From Syngnathus acus (Eukaryota; Chordata; Actinopteri; Syngnathiformes; Syngnathidae), in contig NC_051098.1 in NCBI RefSeq assembly GCF_901709675.1, positions 7,319,000 through 7,382,999 of the forward strand: DNA of 64,000 bases, in the 5' to 3' direction. The position numbers and the translations under genes were made by a program. Below the pieces are notes generated by a model. It searched no databases. It was not told the DNA's origin and saw nothing but the letters and a program-made list of their open reading frames with translations. Positions 1-13,809 of this stretch are shown one piece after another. The first letter of the stretch is position 1. Each line of letters opens with the position of its first letter.

Positions 1-180
1 AATAAGTCATGCTGCATTTCAAACTTGTTTGGGTCTAATGCAAAAAAAACAAAAAAAAATCCTCAATATATTATAACAACATACTACAGACAGGAGGATT
101 TTTGTAAATATGATTTCAGTATTTATTTTAATATTCTGCATGCTTTGACATAATATTCTGCATACTCTAATAGTATATAT

Positions 181-327
181 AGGAAACCGGAGCACCCAGA
201 GGAAACTTACGCAGGCACGGGATGAACATGCAAACCCCACACAGGAAGGCTGGATCCAGAATGAAATCCCGCGACTTTGAACTGTGAGGCGGACCTGCTA
301 ACCAGTGCGTCATCGTACCGCCACACC
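181..327 (+). repeat. dispersed teleost repeat, 3' portion
   Basis: Contains AGGAAACCGGAGCACCCAG, ACGCAGGCACGGGATGAACA, CACACAGGAAGGCTGGA and GAACTGTGAGGCGGACCTGC. These are hallmark phrases of a very common interspersed repeat in teleost genomes, in the order seen in intact copies. The copy is interrupted by small changes and has no coding frame. The class (SINE-like or LINE tail) is not settled from sequence alone. Confidence 0.7.
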
Positions 328-1044
328 TTATACTATATACATCTCAGAATCTGAATTATAATTTTAAGTTAAAATACATTTGATGACTGCTAGATGTTTT
401 TATAAGTCAGATCATTTTTTTTGGCCCTTTTGTAGGTTAAATCGCAGATTTTAAAATGTCAGTATTGTTATGTTGTTGTTTTAACGATGACAGCCAGCAG
501 ACACTTTTTTATGTACATTTGTACTTTGTACAAATTTCTCTTTACAAAATATTAATATGCTCAGTGATTATCACTGCCAGAGAGTAATAGTATTCTTGAA
601 AAAAAATAAAATATTTTTTTATTGTCATTGTGGTTTTCAGTACTGCATTACATTATGGTAAGAACATTTATCAATATTATGTAGATACTACATGCAGTGC
701 AAACTACAACCCTGACAACAAATTAAAATAGACTAATCCAGCTCTTGTATTTGCTGTTTGATTATGCAACTGCACCTAATAGATGAATGTATTTTATTGA
801 TTGAAAGCCTGACCTTGAACTTGTGGTCAGCCCCCTTGGTGATCTGAGCAAATGGAACCTGCAAAATAACTAAAAGGGGCTAAATGTTGCAGAATGCACT
901 TTCTCTCTCTGACAGTACAAAAGAATGATTTATTCATTCGGCTACAGGCACAGACTCTTCAACCTAATCAAATTTTCAGATGTTTGATTTTAATTAATGG
1001 CGCCTTCAATGTTATCTTCCCGTTAAATATTCATCGCAATGTGG

Positions 1045-1059
1045 CCCCCCCCCCCCCCC
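1045..1059. repeat. poly(C) homopolymer
   Basis: Fifteen consecutive C on the plus strand. Confidence 0.95.
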
Positions 1060-2873
1060 TCTCCGCCTTAAATCATTAAAGCTTCAGACAGACGCTTTAA
1101 TTCGACGACTTGTTTCCTCCTTCCTGGCCTCTTCTTGCTCTTTTCTTTCTCGCTGTGTTGCACTTCCATGTGCTAACGCATCAGGACACAAACAAACGAC
1201 TTCCTAATGGACTATAAATGTAAATATAAATATAAAAGAATTCAATTCGTCCACTCTACAGCCAGAGAGATTTTGCACACTAATGTGTTCATTTTGGGTA
1301 GAGAATGTCTCTTAACCCACAAGTTCTCCAAGGTAAAACAAACCACTACGTCATTGTAGAAGCTTGAAAGATATAAGCCCCTAGGGTATTAATCATTTTT
1401 CTTTCACATTAGTTTTGAACATTTTTTTTTTGGCAAGGTACAGTGGAAGACATTCCGTTCTGTCATGCTTGTTGACATCACAAGAAAACAATTATTCACA
1501 GTGCAGAGTGACAGTGAATTCATTTCTTCTACAGTCAAACTGTTGCCATTATTAAGATATACAAAAGAAAAAAAAAAGACAGGTGAAGTCAAACTACTCA
1601 CCTTGAAGCCTGACAGACACAAAATGGACAGGCAACATCACCTAGTGGTGTTTGAAACAAAGTATAGCCTGCATATTAGGTAGTATTATATATTATATAT
1701 ATTTACGTAAAAACCTGAACAGTAAAATTAATTTGATCAATTCTACTATATGCTCATGTTGCATTGAGCAGCCACATACTTTGCTATGGTGCATTAAGTG
1801 CCATTTCAAATTCTCAGTTTACTCCTACTTTTTTGCCATCATTGCTGCACTTCTGCGTCAGCACAAAAAGTAAAGAAAACAAACAAGCAAAAGAAGCAAA
1901 ACACACCAGATTTCCAATTAGATAATGATGATGCTTTGAGTTCAAAGTTTCTTTCTAAAAGTTAGTAATTCATTATTATTAATAAGAAGTTAGGAAAATG
2001 AATGAATGAAAAAATTATATATTTCTTGGAAAAAATAGTTCCGTCTGAATACAATGAGCAGTTAAAAGCTCACTTTAAGATACATACAACTGTCATAAGG
2101 TGTCAAAAATGTTTTTTAAATGTAAAATATAAATTTAAATCATTCTTATGGACTTATAGACCTAAAGGTGGTCTACAAGTTTACTTTTGCCGTGACATTT
2201 TGGATATTCCAGGAATTCACACAAACCATCAATGCCCCAAGTAAATTTCGTTTAAAATGTCAGCGACATATCAAGATGCGTGCAAGAAGAATGATGCGCT
2301 GTAAGAAGGAACACAGAATAAATAATGTCGATGATAGTACTGCCTAGAGACAGCGAGTGAATCCCAGCACATCCATTATGATTCCATTATGATATGTTCG
2401 TAGGAACTAACAAGGGTCACAATGTCACTTGCCTGAGAATTCAGCAACACGAGCACTGTTGATATTTGGCCCGAAGCATAAACAAAAGTGCTTCGAAATC
2501 CCACTAGAAATTAAATCAAGCTTGTTCTGAAGCCATTTATAGTCGACCTTCACGTAATATCTTTGTTGTCTCAATATGAATCTATAACTTTTTGATACTG
2601 TTATAATAATTCCATTTGCTGTTTTAGAGCTCTCTTTCTGGGTTCAGGACTGCAAATTGTTCCATACTTCTAAAAATATATTGCTTCTGCCTGTCGCAAT
2701 ATGTGTTTAAAGGCACTGAGTGCTTCTACTGAGACCAGTCTTTGATTAATTCTGCAAAACAAACTAAACAACACAATAACAGTAAAGACTGTTATTCGCA
2801 TTTTCGGATTCATTTTGTAAAAAAGCAACAACCTATATTTGGCAGCCGTGTGATTTCTCCCAGCACAGAGAGA

Positions 2874-3107
2874 TTTATGCATCTATTATCTGCACCGCTT
2901 ATATCCGCTATGGTTGCAGGTGTGCTGGAGCCTTTTCCATCTGATTGTGGGTGAGAGGTGGAGGGTGGGAGGTGCACCCTGAACTGCTTGCCAGCCAAAC
3001 GCAGGGCACACATACACAAACAACCATTCACCCTCATACTCACACCTACGGACAATTTAGAATCTTCAGTTATACTACCATGCATGAATGTGGAAGGAAA
3101 CCGGATA
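2874..3107 (+). repeat. dispersed teleost repeat, 5' portion
   Basis: Starts TCTGCACCGCTTATATCCGC and continues through GCAGGTGTGCTGGAGCC, CACCCTGAACTGCTTGCCAG, ACAAACAACCATTCACCCTC and ACCTACGGACAATTTAGA, ending GGAAACCGGA. It is the same family and orientation as 181-327, covering the half that the other copy lacks. Confidence 0.75.
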
Positions 3108-3592
3108 TCAATTATCTATAAACACAGTGATAATAAGTTGGTGGTGTACTGTATTCAATAATTTCTGGAGTGCTAAATTTGAAAAGTTTAATTTCTTGTG
3201 CCAAAATATTTACAACAAGAATTCCAGTAAATAGAAACAATATCTGAATAAATAAATCCAAATCTGAAACAATGTATCAAATTGTCTATCATGTAATTTA
3301 TGGTCATTTACAATGAAATTATATTAGCCCTATGAGTTTTTATGTTTTTATCTATCCAAACATTCTTTCTTGTGTCTGCAGAATCTGTCAAAGCCACTCA
3401 TCAAAGACATTTTACAGTGACAAGGACCATAAACTTATCGTCTGCCCTTTCACGACAGCTATTTTGAATTAAATGCCTGTCAAACCATTATTAATATGTC
3501 TAAGATTATTATCTTGAATCCATGTTTCATCATTAAAAAGTATGATTGTTTTGAAAAAAGGAAAGGATAGTAAATACTCTATGTGTTCTCAC

Positions 3593-3744
3593 CACTTTCT
3601 GTTTGGAGTTTGGTTTTTGCAGGAGCCACTCAATGTCAATTGAGCCAGAAGATTGGAACTGGTGGTGGCAAGGTAAGGTGGCGTTGTCCCCGACTACCTT
3701 CTTCATCTCGGTCTGGGCGCCTCCTGACAGTGGACTGAGGAGAA
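3593..3744 (-). CDS. clmp: clmp exon 2: end of signal peptide and first half of V-type Ig domain
   Basis: Role (family knowledge): CLMP is a type I membrane cell-adhesion protein of the CTX/CAR family found at epithelial junctions; loss in humans causes congenital short bowel. Seen: a pyrimidine-rich acceptor ending CCTCCAG precedes 152 bases open in one frame, ending GTG before donor GTGAGA (3592-3587). Numbered from the exon 1 Met, residues 11-20 (VLLSPLSGGA) finish the signal peptide with small residues at -3 and -1. The mature part starts Q21 and contains TEMKKVVGDNATLPCHHQ, with first Ig cysteine C36 and an N-glycosylation sequon N31-A-T. It then has IDIEWLL with core tryptophan W50, and ends KQKV. 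This pattern (TE-K, LPCHHQ, DIEWLL, QKV) matches mammalian CLMP better than CXADR or IGSF11. The exon stops mid V-domain, as usual in this family; the second Ig cysteine lies in exon 3, outside the window. The acceptor CTGTCAG 15 bases further in also keeps phase but would leave too short a hydrophobic core. Confidence 0.93.
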
Positions 3745-4196
3745 CTGGAGGCGGAGAAACAAAAACAAGCGACACATGTCAACTGAAAGACATGAGACAG
3801 AGCTTGCAAATTGGATAGAAACGTCTGCATTCGGAAAAAAAACTGTTACAGAAGACGGGGGTGAAACGTCAGATCGACATTTTTGTCAGGATATGTGGGA
3901 AAAGACCATTTGGCACTGTTGCATGAGCATTAAAGCAACAGTAAAATATAATCTGATTTGTATTTCTCCAGCACTCTCCTGAAGTGTCATCAACTTCAAC
4001 ATAAATTTATAAAACGTCAAAGACATGGTCTGAATATACCAAAACAAGCGAGCGAATAAAAGAGACTAGGGTACTCCATGCCATCAAGGTTGTTAAAGTT
4101 GCATAAAAGGCTTCAGAATGACAAAACTCACTCTCACGTTCAATTAAATTTCATTGTAACTGTGAACTTGTGTACAACACCAAAGTTGACAGAAAA

Positions 4197-4412
4197 TATA
4201 ACTTTTTTTTCCGAGTGACAACTGGCATTATTGGCATGTTTCAGAAATGTATATAAGTATATTCCTGGTTAAAATGAAAATAAAACAGAACATAAGAATA
4301 TAAAAAAAATATACGTATAACTTTTTTCTGAGTGACTACTGGCATTATTGGCATGTTTCAGAAATGTATATAAGTATATTCTTCGTTAAAATTAAAATAA
4401 AACAGAACGTAA
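4197..4412. repeat. tandem duplication, about 97-bp units with 117-bp period
   Basis: Unit 1 (4197-4295) and unit 2 (4316-4412) share GAGTGAC, then GGCATTATTGGCATGTTTCA, GAAATGTATATAAGTATATT and AATAAAACAGAAC in register with few changes. A non-repeated AT-rich spacer of about 20 bases lies between them. Confidence 0.9.
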
Positions 4413-7400
4413 GGGGTCCCTTCAATTATCGGACTGATCAAATTAGATTCTGTTCCAATATATTTGTTTGTCTTGTCAACTACCAAAGCATGTAACCCTT
4501 CTTTAAATACATAAAATAACTTCTCCTTGTTGTTCCTAATGAAGTGGCCGATCCACCTGATTTTCAAAATTGTTAATGCACTGTATTAACTGTGGATGTT
4601 CCACCAAAATTATAATTTTGACAAATCTTCATTTTTAGGGAAATACCATCACATTACCACTTTGAACCCAAGTCCTAGATAAAGAAACTTTATTTTCTCA
4701 TTTATTGCGAGCACTAACAAACCCCAGGCTACTCTGTGAAGTGCTCATGTTGTAGTAAAAAATATACGTAGCAATAAATATGTGTGTTTTTAATGAGTGA
4801 CTCAGGGCACCGGCCAGACCGTGGCGTCACAAGTCTCTGTGGACGAGCAGCAATTCTAATTTACTAGCGAACACTGGACCGCATGCTGGACTTCAGCAGA
4901 ATTAGCCAGAGGCATCACAGAAATGTGGAGGAAAATTGTGTTTGTGCATCCAGAGGGTGTATCCCACGACTGATATAGCGAACTCTCAACTCCTGGTCCA
5001 GAGACTGCTAATATAACGCAGAGCTCCAGCGGGCTCATCCACTAAAATGCGACAAAGTATTTTTGGGTTTTCAACATTTAACTTAACTACCTGCTTTTAA
5101 TTTAATTGCAGTGTGAGTCAACAGTTTGTGGGGCTTGTAGCGCTCAAAATAAATTTATCCACCCTAGCAGATGATCATTAAGTCTCAGGCTGTATGTGTT
5201 GTATATAAGTAGATCCTTTCTTCCATTAATCTGCTGATTAATGGCTCCTTCTATTGGCAAATAATGAATAAGCATTTTATAGCTTGATCATTTTGCTTTG
5301 TAGCCAGAATTCCTTACAAATAGCAATACAGTACAGAGCTATTAACTTTGGTGTTTTGTCGACTATTTTTATTAAAAAATTGAGGAATTCACGAAACATT
5401 TACACCAAGCATTCCACCTTTTTCACCACAGTATGATTGGCTAGTGAACACGCTTCTTTTGCTGTGTTTGTTAGTAGTAGCGTGAAACCTGCTTCAGCTT
5501 CATAGTTTGGCCTCATAGTGTGTCATGAACTCGTCAATAAATTCAACAAAGTATAGCGGCTATACTGTAGCCATTATCATTCCACCTCCTTTCCCCTTAG
5601 TGGAAACCACACTTGTTATAAATGTGCTTGGTTTAAAACTGTCAAATGTTGTGGAGTGGTCTTAGAATGCATACACACCCAGTGGGCACCTGTCCACTCA
5701 TTTCCAGGTCCATCCTTACTTGAGCACTCCCATAAGTGAGCTCTGGGCCAATGAAAATGTCAACTCAGTGCTGCAAAGCCAAAGTGTCAGCGCTGACGCA
5801 GGGCACAAAGGAGAAGAGCAGCCGTCCATAAACAGCTTCTTCAAGCATGCACGTGCCATCATTTGCTTGCTTTCAGCAGTTCTTTGAGTTTTGTTGCATC
5901 TCTGTTTGTTTTTTTTCTGTACAGTCACTGTCAATCCAGTTGAAAAGAGAAAAAAAACTTGACAGCTGAGACTGTTTTTGTCTCTCTTGAGAGGAACAGT
6001 TTCTGATGTCCTGCTGTTATTGGACCTTTAAATCACCAGTCAGCAGAAGAAGATGGGACATTCATTCCCTGTGTGGATGTCAATGACTTTTTGATGCAGT
6101 TTCTTTCTTCCTCTGTGTTTCGGTTTTCTATCGTTCTAAAAATATGGGTTTATGTGCATGCAGTGTGTTGAACATTACAGTAGAGGTTAATGGTTGATGG
6201 TGGGGGTCTTAATGCTATGTCGACTCTCTTCCCTCGACTCCTCAGTCTTTAATCAGCCGAGCACATCAGAGACTCAATGCGGAATCCTGCAGTGTGCCAA
6301 AGGCCTGATAAGAACCCTCTGTGCCCCCTTTTCACCTCCCACTTACTCCTCAACGGCTCTGGGAATCTAGCAGTCTCCCAATAGATATGGCACGGTTGAC
6401 CGGATAAAGTGGGCGTACGATAACATTTTTCCAACATGACACGAAAACCAGTTTTTCAAAAGACCTTCAAACAAGGAAAGTCAATGTCAGTTTCTTTATG
6501 GTGATGCAAAAATTATACAGCATTGAACCCACCAGCAAAATCTAATACAGCCCAATAACAGATCTGTATGAAAATGTTCGCTTTTCAAAAGTACTCACTT
6601 TAAACTGATTCCATGAAAAAATATCGACAAATATTTGGCTGTAGATGACCATAATAGATGCCACTGAGCATCTTCCAAATGTTTCATGCCTCATATGTTT
6701 TTTTTAAATCATTTAGTCTAATTTCAATTTGCAAAAAAAATCTGCACCTTTTATTGAGAAGTGAATTTTGTCTTTAAGCTTTACTGGCATTGAGGTAATT
6801 TTGCAAAGTATTGTGCAATGTTATAAAAAATATAGTACAGATTCATCCACTCCTTCAAAATTGTTTCTTAAAAAATGGTCAGGTAGCTTAGCTGTGTAAT
6901 CAAAAGTTGGCAATCTAAAAAACGAGGACGCAAACGGCATGAAAATATATCCTCCTTTATGCGCACGATGGAGGCAATGCATAACAGTGTCAGAAATGGA
7001 GCAGCACAATTCGTTTAGACAACAATTTTTTATACAGATTGGCTGTCGTTAAATTGTGGAGGAGTATGTTACCAAATATCAACTGAGTGTTGATGCTAAA
7101 AATAGTTTTTGACAGAGAAAAATGACACTATTTGCCAGAGAGAGTTGGCAGACGAGTGAGAAGTGAGGGGGTTTGGTTGGTATATAATCACCACTCCAGT
7201 TTGCCAGTTATTTATGGTGGGGAGGGAGACTTTTGTGCTGCGGAATGACTGACGCCACACTGCCAAAATAAGCTCGCTCTGATGCGAGTTTGCGTTTGTG
7301 TCGGTCTCTTTCATAGTGTACACAGCTGGGACAGTTGTACTGCTGGACCCCATCATTTGTGTCAACAATACTTGATGGTGAATTTCGTTATTGTAGCATC

Positions 7401-10079
7401 TTTGCACACACAGTGTGACAATTTTCGATACAGCAGTCCCTCGGAAACCTACAAATAGTAGCAATCGGAAACAGACTCACTAGAGTGTTAATTTCCTACA
7501 AAGTCGAGAAATTATGTTATTTATATATTAGTTCGGAGCAAAATCTGTTTTATATACTTTGTTACATGTTTTGAAGGGTAAATATTTTTGTTGAGGAAAA
7601 TTGCCATGGGGGCAATACAATAAACATTATACACCCAAGCTAAAGTACAACAATTGTTATTATTTTGTGGCTCATACAGCAACAGTAAATAATCACATTT
7701 GATGTTACAATGTGCTCCATTAGTACAAATCTCTAGTATGGTCTCTCTAACTTTGTCCCCAAAACATCTAACCTTGGCTGTCCCTCTGATGAGCTCATTT
7801 CTAATCCTATCCAGCTCAGGCTTACGGTTTTCTTTAAAATAACTTTCAATTTTTCACAGTTTTACTGTCTCCAAATTGTAATGTGTGACACTGCTTCTGT
7901 TCATTTTGATTTACTGTCACCAAAACAGCCATAAAACTGAGATTAAACTTTAATGTGTATGCACTCATACTGATGACAGCAGCACAACAGATTATAAATG
8001 ACAGGAAATTATACACCCTTTTTCCACTGGGCTTTTGTACTGTTATGAAATTAGACAATGTTTATTCAAATGTCAAATGTTCACTTTCAATCCTCTTTAT
8101 AGTCACTTTTAGAATATGTCTTTTAGCCATTACCAGTATAAATAAATGACATCCGATGATACATCTGCATGGAGTGACAATCGAGTCTCCAGATAGCAAA
8201 AAGGCTTGACTTAAACTGTAGGCCACATCACAGCTTGAAATGGAACAATCCATTACAAAGATACCATGAAGTAAGAGGCCAGCAGAGTACTTTAAATACA
8301 GTGTAAAAAGTGGATGTGTCCTCAGAAAAGACTGTCTACTTACCAGAAGACTATGCATTAAAATGTGTCCTACTTAGATTTAACGCATATAATATTACTT
8401 GACTGTTAATAATGAGGACTCAAATGTGTTAACACAGAAAACAATTTGTTACTGCTGCGAATTGTAATAATGAAAATGAAATATTGAATTCCTCCTTGTT
8501 CTAATAACCCCACACAATTATGGAAAGATGCAGGTTCTATCAAATGCTGTCTAGTGTTTCTCTCCTCAAGCCACCTTATTATTCCAACTGGCACCACAAT
8601 ATATTTTCCGAAACTTTGTGATGTAGTTTGCCCATGATCCTGCTAATTCAACCCGACTAGACCAACTCACCACTATACAAACCAGCAAGAGAAAAAAATA
8701 TTGTATAAAAGTCTAACAAAAAACCTTAAAGCGGATGTAATATAGTCAGTCATGTTTGTGAATTCACACGTCTTCTTCAGATTCCACAAGGACAAGTAAA
8801 AGGTCAAATAAATGGATCCGATATGTTGAGGGAGAGAGTTAAATGTCGAGAAGAGTTGTGACCTAGAGGTTCCACGTCCCAAGCTACGTCTGCTTTTCTC
8901 ACTGTAGCTCAGATCTGCACAGCCATTTGAATCGGAGATTAGGATTTCCCAACCAGATGAGTGGAAAGTAGCGAGTCACGATTAACAAAAGGAAAATCGG
9001 TTCTAAACACACGATTTGCAAAGAGCGACAGAGAGGGGGGACTGGACACAAAGGGTGGAAAAAGGGACCGACTTCTATGAATAGGCCCTAGGGGGAGTTG
9101 TGCTCCAGTAAATCTGCCTCACAGAGCCCAGCAATCTTATTATAGTGTGACCAGAGAGACAGACGGAATGACAGGGCAGGCCTGGATCTTTCACACTGCC
9201 TAAAGTCAAACTCCATATCCCCTCAGTCAGCAGCGAGTGGATGCAACCCTCGCTGTCTACCAAAGCTCATGACCTCTGGTGCGCTACGACATCGAAGAAG
9301 ATGAGTTACGGAGGACGGGAGGGGAGGAGGATGGATGGTGCAATGTCTGACTTCCTGCAGACCTTCTCAAAGTCACAAGTGTGGAGAGAAAATTCCACCA
9401 TCACAAAGGGAGGATTTGGACACAGGTTAGCAAATACACAAAAGGTAGAACAGGGCGAGGGCGTCATGCATGACAACACTTACGGTGCTGAAGGCGTCAG
9501 AAGGACACTTTCTGCCTATCTGCGTAATGGAAACGTCGGAGTAAAACAGCGCCTTCACCACTGTACTCTGTGATTTAGAATGCAGCTGTCACAGTCACAT
9601 TTGCACAACTCACTCACTTGTCCCTTCTCCTTCCAACAGAACCTTCATGCTTGTTAGCAGACAGGAGGTATTTGAGAAGGCTGCCTTCATCAAACGTCTA
9701 GCGTGACCTAAATTAGGGATTTAAAGGGCAAACATTGGGTCCTATAAATACCGCTATTGTGGCTGCAAGTTACACCTTACATCCTCCTCTTCTTTCTCCC
9801 GCTGCTGTTATCTTCATGGGATTTCAGACAGCATTGCTTGAAAGGGAGAAAAGTCTTTAGATGTCTCAGCAGACACCAGGCTGCCTCCAGTTGTTAGCGC
9901 ACAGTGCAAAAACAACCCGTGTGCTCGTTCTGCAAGACTTCTTTTTCATCCCGGCTATGCTTCTTTTTTGTATTATAGCTTCTATAAGGCTAAGTCACTT
10001 AAACATACTAGGTTACCGTGCACGCATATTTTGCATATGACCCACTACTTGTTGCTCCGTGGTACAACTTGTGAAATTG

Positions 10080-10470
10080 CTCCAACAAAAAGCAAAGGTT
10101 TTCGTTTTCCTTCACTGGACACTGACTCATAGATCAAAATTCTACTTTTGGTACTCTCTGTTGGCATCAAGGTTTTGGCGACAACATATAAAGCCACAAA
10201 AAAAGAATGCCTACGTCAAAATTGACGGTCTTGTTGTGGAACCTCTAAAGTTCCAAATCATGTCACTCTCTGGTCATTATGATTTATTTCTTGCCATATT
10301 AGGATTATGTGCTCCATCTTACAAATTTCTGCATTTTGGACTAACTGGAGACGCTTTAAGAAGGACTGGCTGACTCCAAAATAAAGTGCATTACAGTAGT
10401 CTAGCTGAGATGTAACAAAGGCATGGACAAAAGGACATGGACTAGAAGACTCAGAAGTCAAAATGGAATA
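10080..10470 (-). mobile_element. decayed non-LTR retrotransposon (LINE) fragment, 3' end of reverse transcriptase ORF
   Basis: The minus-strand frame at 10258-10461 encodes AFVTSQLDYCNALYFGVSQ, followed by LKRLQLVQNA. This is the conserved 'SRLDYCN-LLYG-P---L-RLQ-VQNAAARL' region after the catalytic part of fish LINE reverse transcriptases (L2/Rex-like). Beyond it the frame degrades, but the DNA at about 10150-10215 still resembles the later 'AFSFVAPKLWNSLP' segment with a small insertion. Frame breaks and missing upstream catalytic motifs (no Y-x-DD in reach) show a dead 5'-truncated copy. The exact family is not resolved. Confidence 0.75.
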
Positions 10471-13400
10471 GGTGAGCTCTCAAGATGGAGAAGTCAAGTG
10501 TAGTAAAGTAGTACCACTGAGGCTTCTACCACTTAAAGGCGCAACATACAATTTTCAAATCATACCTGCGTATGTGATGTGAAAGATGTGAAACAATTCT
10601 TCCAAGTGCAGGCTTTTCTCCTCATATTAACCTTAGCCCAGACATTTCTGAGAGCTGTGACTAGAGAGGAAAAGAAGGAATGCAATCATTCTCAAGATAA
10701 TGGCTTGAAGCGGGAAGAAAAGAGGTGCAGGTGAAAGGGAAAAGCTATGAAGGACCATTGGGGAATGGGAGAAAAAGGAGGAGATGAAACACCGCAGATG
10801 CCTGAATAATGCAAGATGTTCACCCCGTGTTGCTCTTGCGCCTTCATTAGCAGCGCTTTCATGGCTGCAACACTGCTGTAATATTGGGCGAGAGCGACGC
10901 ATCCCGTCGTCGCATTCCCAAACTGGTTAGAAAATTAGTTCCACGACAGCCATTTCTGTTGTATTCAGCCACGTATTCATCTTTTTTCCCCCCCTATTTG
11001 CAAATTAGGAGAGTGCAGGAATAAGATGGCGAGGGGAAGTTAATTACACCATTCCCATGGGAGGGAAGGGCAGTAAAAACTGCTTACAGGGACACATTGT
11101 ATCAGCGCTGTATTTGCTGGCACCTCCTACACTCTTGGGTGTTGCTGTCCAAAATGCTACAGCTGCTCCATAAATCTCCGGATTCTAGCTTTTTAGAACC
11201 AGAAAGACAATCGGGGACCATTTTATAAAAACAAAATGAATAAATAAATAATTCGGTTTAATTTTTGGGAATTTCAAAAACTTTTTTTATTAATAAAGTT
11301 ATGAAGCACTTAATCTTACAGTAAAACATGCAAAAGTAGAAATGTAGAGAGGAGAAAGCCACATTGGAAACAAATGAAAGTCAAATCACACTTATAAAAA
11401 AGCTGACAATGGTTTTTTCAAGGTGTTCCATACATTTGTATTTTGCTAGTTTAGCACAACAATTGAATACTACAGTTTTGCGAACCAGTTTGACAAAAAA
11501 TATATTAAGTTAAAACAACTTTTTTGGGCCAAGAGAGAAGAGAAGAAAAAGTTTAATATGAGGAGAAAAATGTGTTAACATATTACAAGCGTATCATGAA
11601 TTAAATTAGGGAAAATATTTTGTCGAGGATAAATTGATTCCATTAATTCACAAAAGGGTATGCCTTTTTTTCCTTGACACATTTTTACTGTAATGGCTTT
11701 AATTACAAAAAGTTCCAACTTGATTTTTTGTCACCTTACATTTTAATTCTCAACACTAAGCAACTTTTATCTACCTTTTCCCCAGTTTCATTCATCTGTT
11801 GTTCATCACAGCCATCATCATTATGTTTGGCGCTTTTTCTGGCATTTTACAATGTAATAGAAGACCTTGACCACAGGTCTTTTACTTACTTTATTTACAT
11901 TACTTTAAGATTTGCTTGGTCTGGCCACTGTGAACATTGTCTACTGACCACAAACATATTTTCAGCTTTCAATCTCAGATAGATACATAAGATTAAACAC
12001 CTCTGTTATCGCAAATCCAGCTGCCTCGCAAGGTTACAACAGTCATATATTTGATCCATTTGTGCTTGGCTTGCAAAGAAATCTCCGGGAAACTAATCTA
12101 GCAACCTTTCACAGATTAAATTCAGATTCAAAACGCCCCAATTGCCACACTTTACATCACGCTATTCTTGTCGTCGATGTGTCTGCGTGATTGGCGGGTT
12201 GTCAAATGGTCCGTTTTGCAGCAGATAACATGCCTCATTTTCCTGACGTACGTAAGATAAGATGTTTTTGCATTCCTGCAGAAATCTGACAGTACGTCTG
12301 CATACTGTTTGTGATTCAATATGAGTCGATGGAAAAGCATGGGATCTCCGGTAGGTCACATACTGAATACATCTTAATCCAGGACATATGAAGCTATGTA
12401 AATATTTTAACATATTAAAGCCCAAAAAATCTGGCATGAGACTGTGAGGAAAAACATTCGGTTGGTTTCAAATCGGGAAATCTGAATTTTTTACCTAAAC
12501 ATCCCCATATCCCATGAGGGGAACAATTTATAGGAAATTTTGGTTCCCCTTTGTCAACAGAACATTCCTAAAAACATTCAGTAAGGCTTCATCCCACTGC
12601 TCAACTCATTTCTCAGTCTGAGTGGCATGAAGCTATTTTTGTTGGCAAGATATTAAGAATAAGGAAAATATTGGCCATGTGGCTCATGAGTTATAGGAAC
12701 AAAATCCACAGTGTGCAACTTTTAAACTCTGAGAAAAGTTACTCTTTGGGCGAATTAAATTATTGTGTTCAACTCTGCATGCCTGGCAGATGGTAGAGTG
12801 CGTAAGAATGTGAGCAGTATTCATTAACGCACGCTAGAAGACAGCTTTGCCTGCTGCTGATCAGCTTAAATCTCTCCTGTTGGGCATCGATATATATGGT
12901 TTACATCAGCAAAGCGCTGCTGGTGGGTGAGACAGATGGGGTAAGCTCCGATATAAGCAGCCGTAATGCTCACGGGAGCGTATGCAAACAACCTTCCTCC
13001 TCAGGTAAAGTACAGATCAGGAAACGACGCAGCTTCTCTAAACATCCCGCCCCCCCCTCATTATTTATGTGTTCTAATCACAATTTGTGGCTGGCAAGCA
13101 TGAGAGCGAAGCCCTCTCACGTTGTTGGCACACACCGAGACATGGGCACTGACCTCAGCGGATCAATACTTAATAAGCTTTTGTGCTGCCAAGTCCATTT
13201 TGCTGCAATCCGCAATTTTTTTTTTTTATGTCCATTAGGTTGAAAATAGAGCTGACTAGGTGTATGACCACAGGAAGTGGAAGGCAGTGTTTTCACCCAC
13301 GTTCTCATCCATGATGGATGCTTCACAATAGCGTGGGATTAATGAAAAATTGGAATTCTCACCATCTCATACAATATAAAGGAATTACATGCCTGATTTA

Positions 13401-13809
13401 TTAAGTGTAATGCAATATAGTACTCCGTTTGAGGAGGTCAAATAAACATTTAACAACCTGTGTAAAGACTACAGAGCAGACACGGTTGGATTTGATAGTA
13501 CATGATGAATGCAGAGTGATGCAACAGCAAGCACGCCCTGTGTGTTTCATGTGTTGGGAGGTTTGTCTCAGATGGTAGGCTGGAGATTAAATATACATCC
13601 TTATTAAAACACTCCACCATAATAACAAGAAGCGCTCCTAGGTAATGGGTGACAATCGAGCACACTTTCTGCACTCTGAATATGTGGAACATAATCCAAC
13701 TGTCCTAGTCTAGAAGGCTGAATACAAAACGGACAAACACAAACAATAGCATGACTTGGTTTGTCTTCTCTTGGTTATTTCAGAAAGAAAAAAAACAACA
13801 ATCGGAGAT

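Larger units (their letters stand above)
1..3592 (-). other. clmp: start of clmp intron 2
   Basis: Sequence 3' of the exon 2 donor on the minus strand. No match to the expected exon 3 (second half of the V domain, with its Y-x-C motif) is visible on the minus strand, so intron 2 runs past the left edge. The segment holds two fragments of a dispersed teleost repeat (181-327 and 2874-3107), a run of 15 C at 1045-1059, and otherwise AT-rich unique sequence. Confidence 0.7.

Noticed and set aside
2810-3085. 91-codon minus-strand open frame
   Set aside because: It lies within the dispersed repeat copy at 2874-3107 and is antisense to it.
3745-3777. Alternative clmp start from sequence running into exon 2 (SLVFVSPPP...)
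   Set aside because: The frame upstream of exon 2 has GTG, not ATG, then a stop, and the segment is the polypyrimidine tract of the acceptor.
7096-7464. 122-codon minus-strand open frame
   Set aside because: No transposase, reverse transcriptase or cellular domain recognised, and codons look random.
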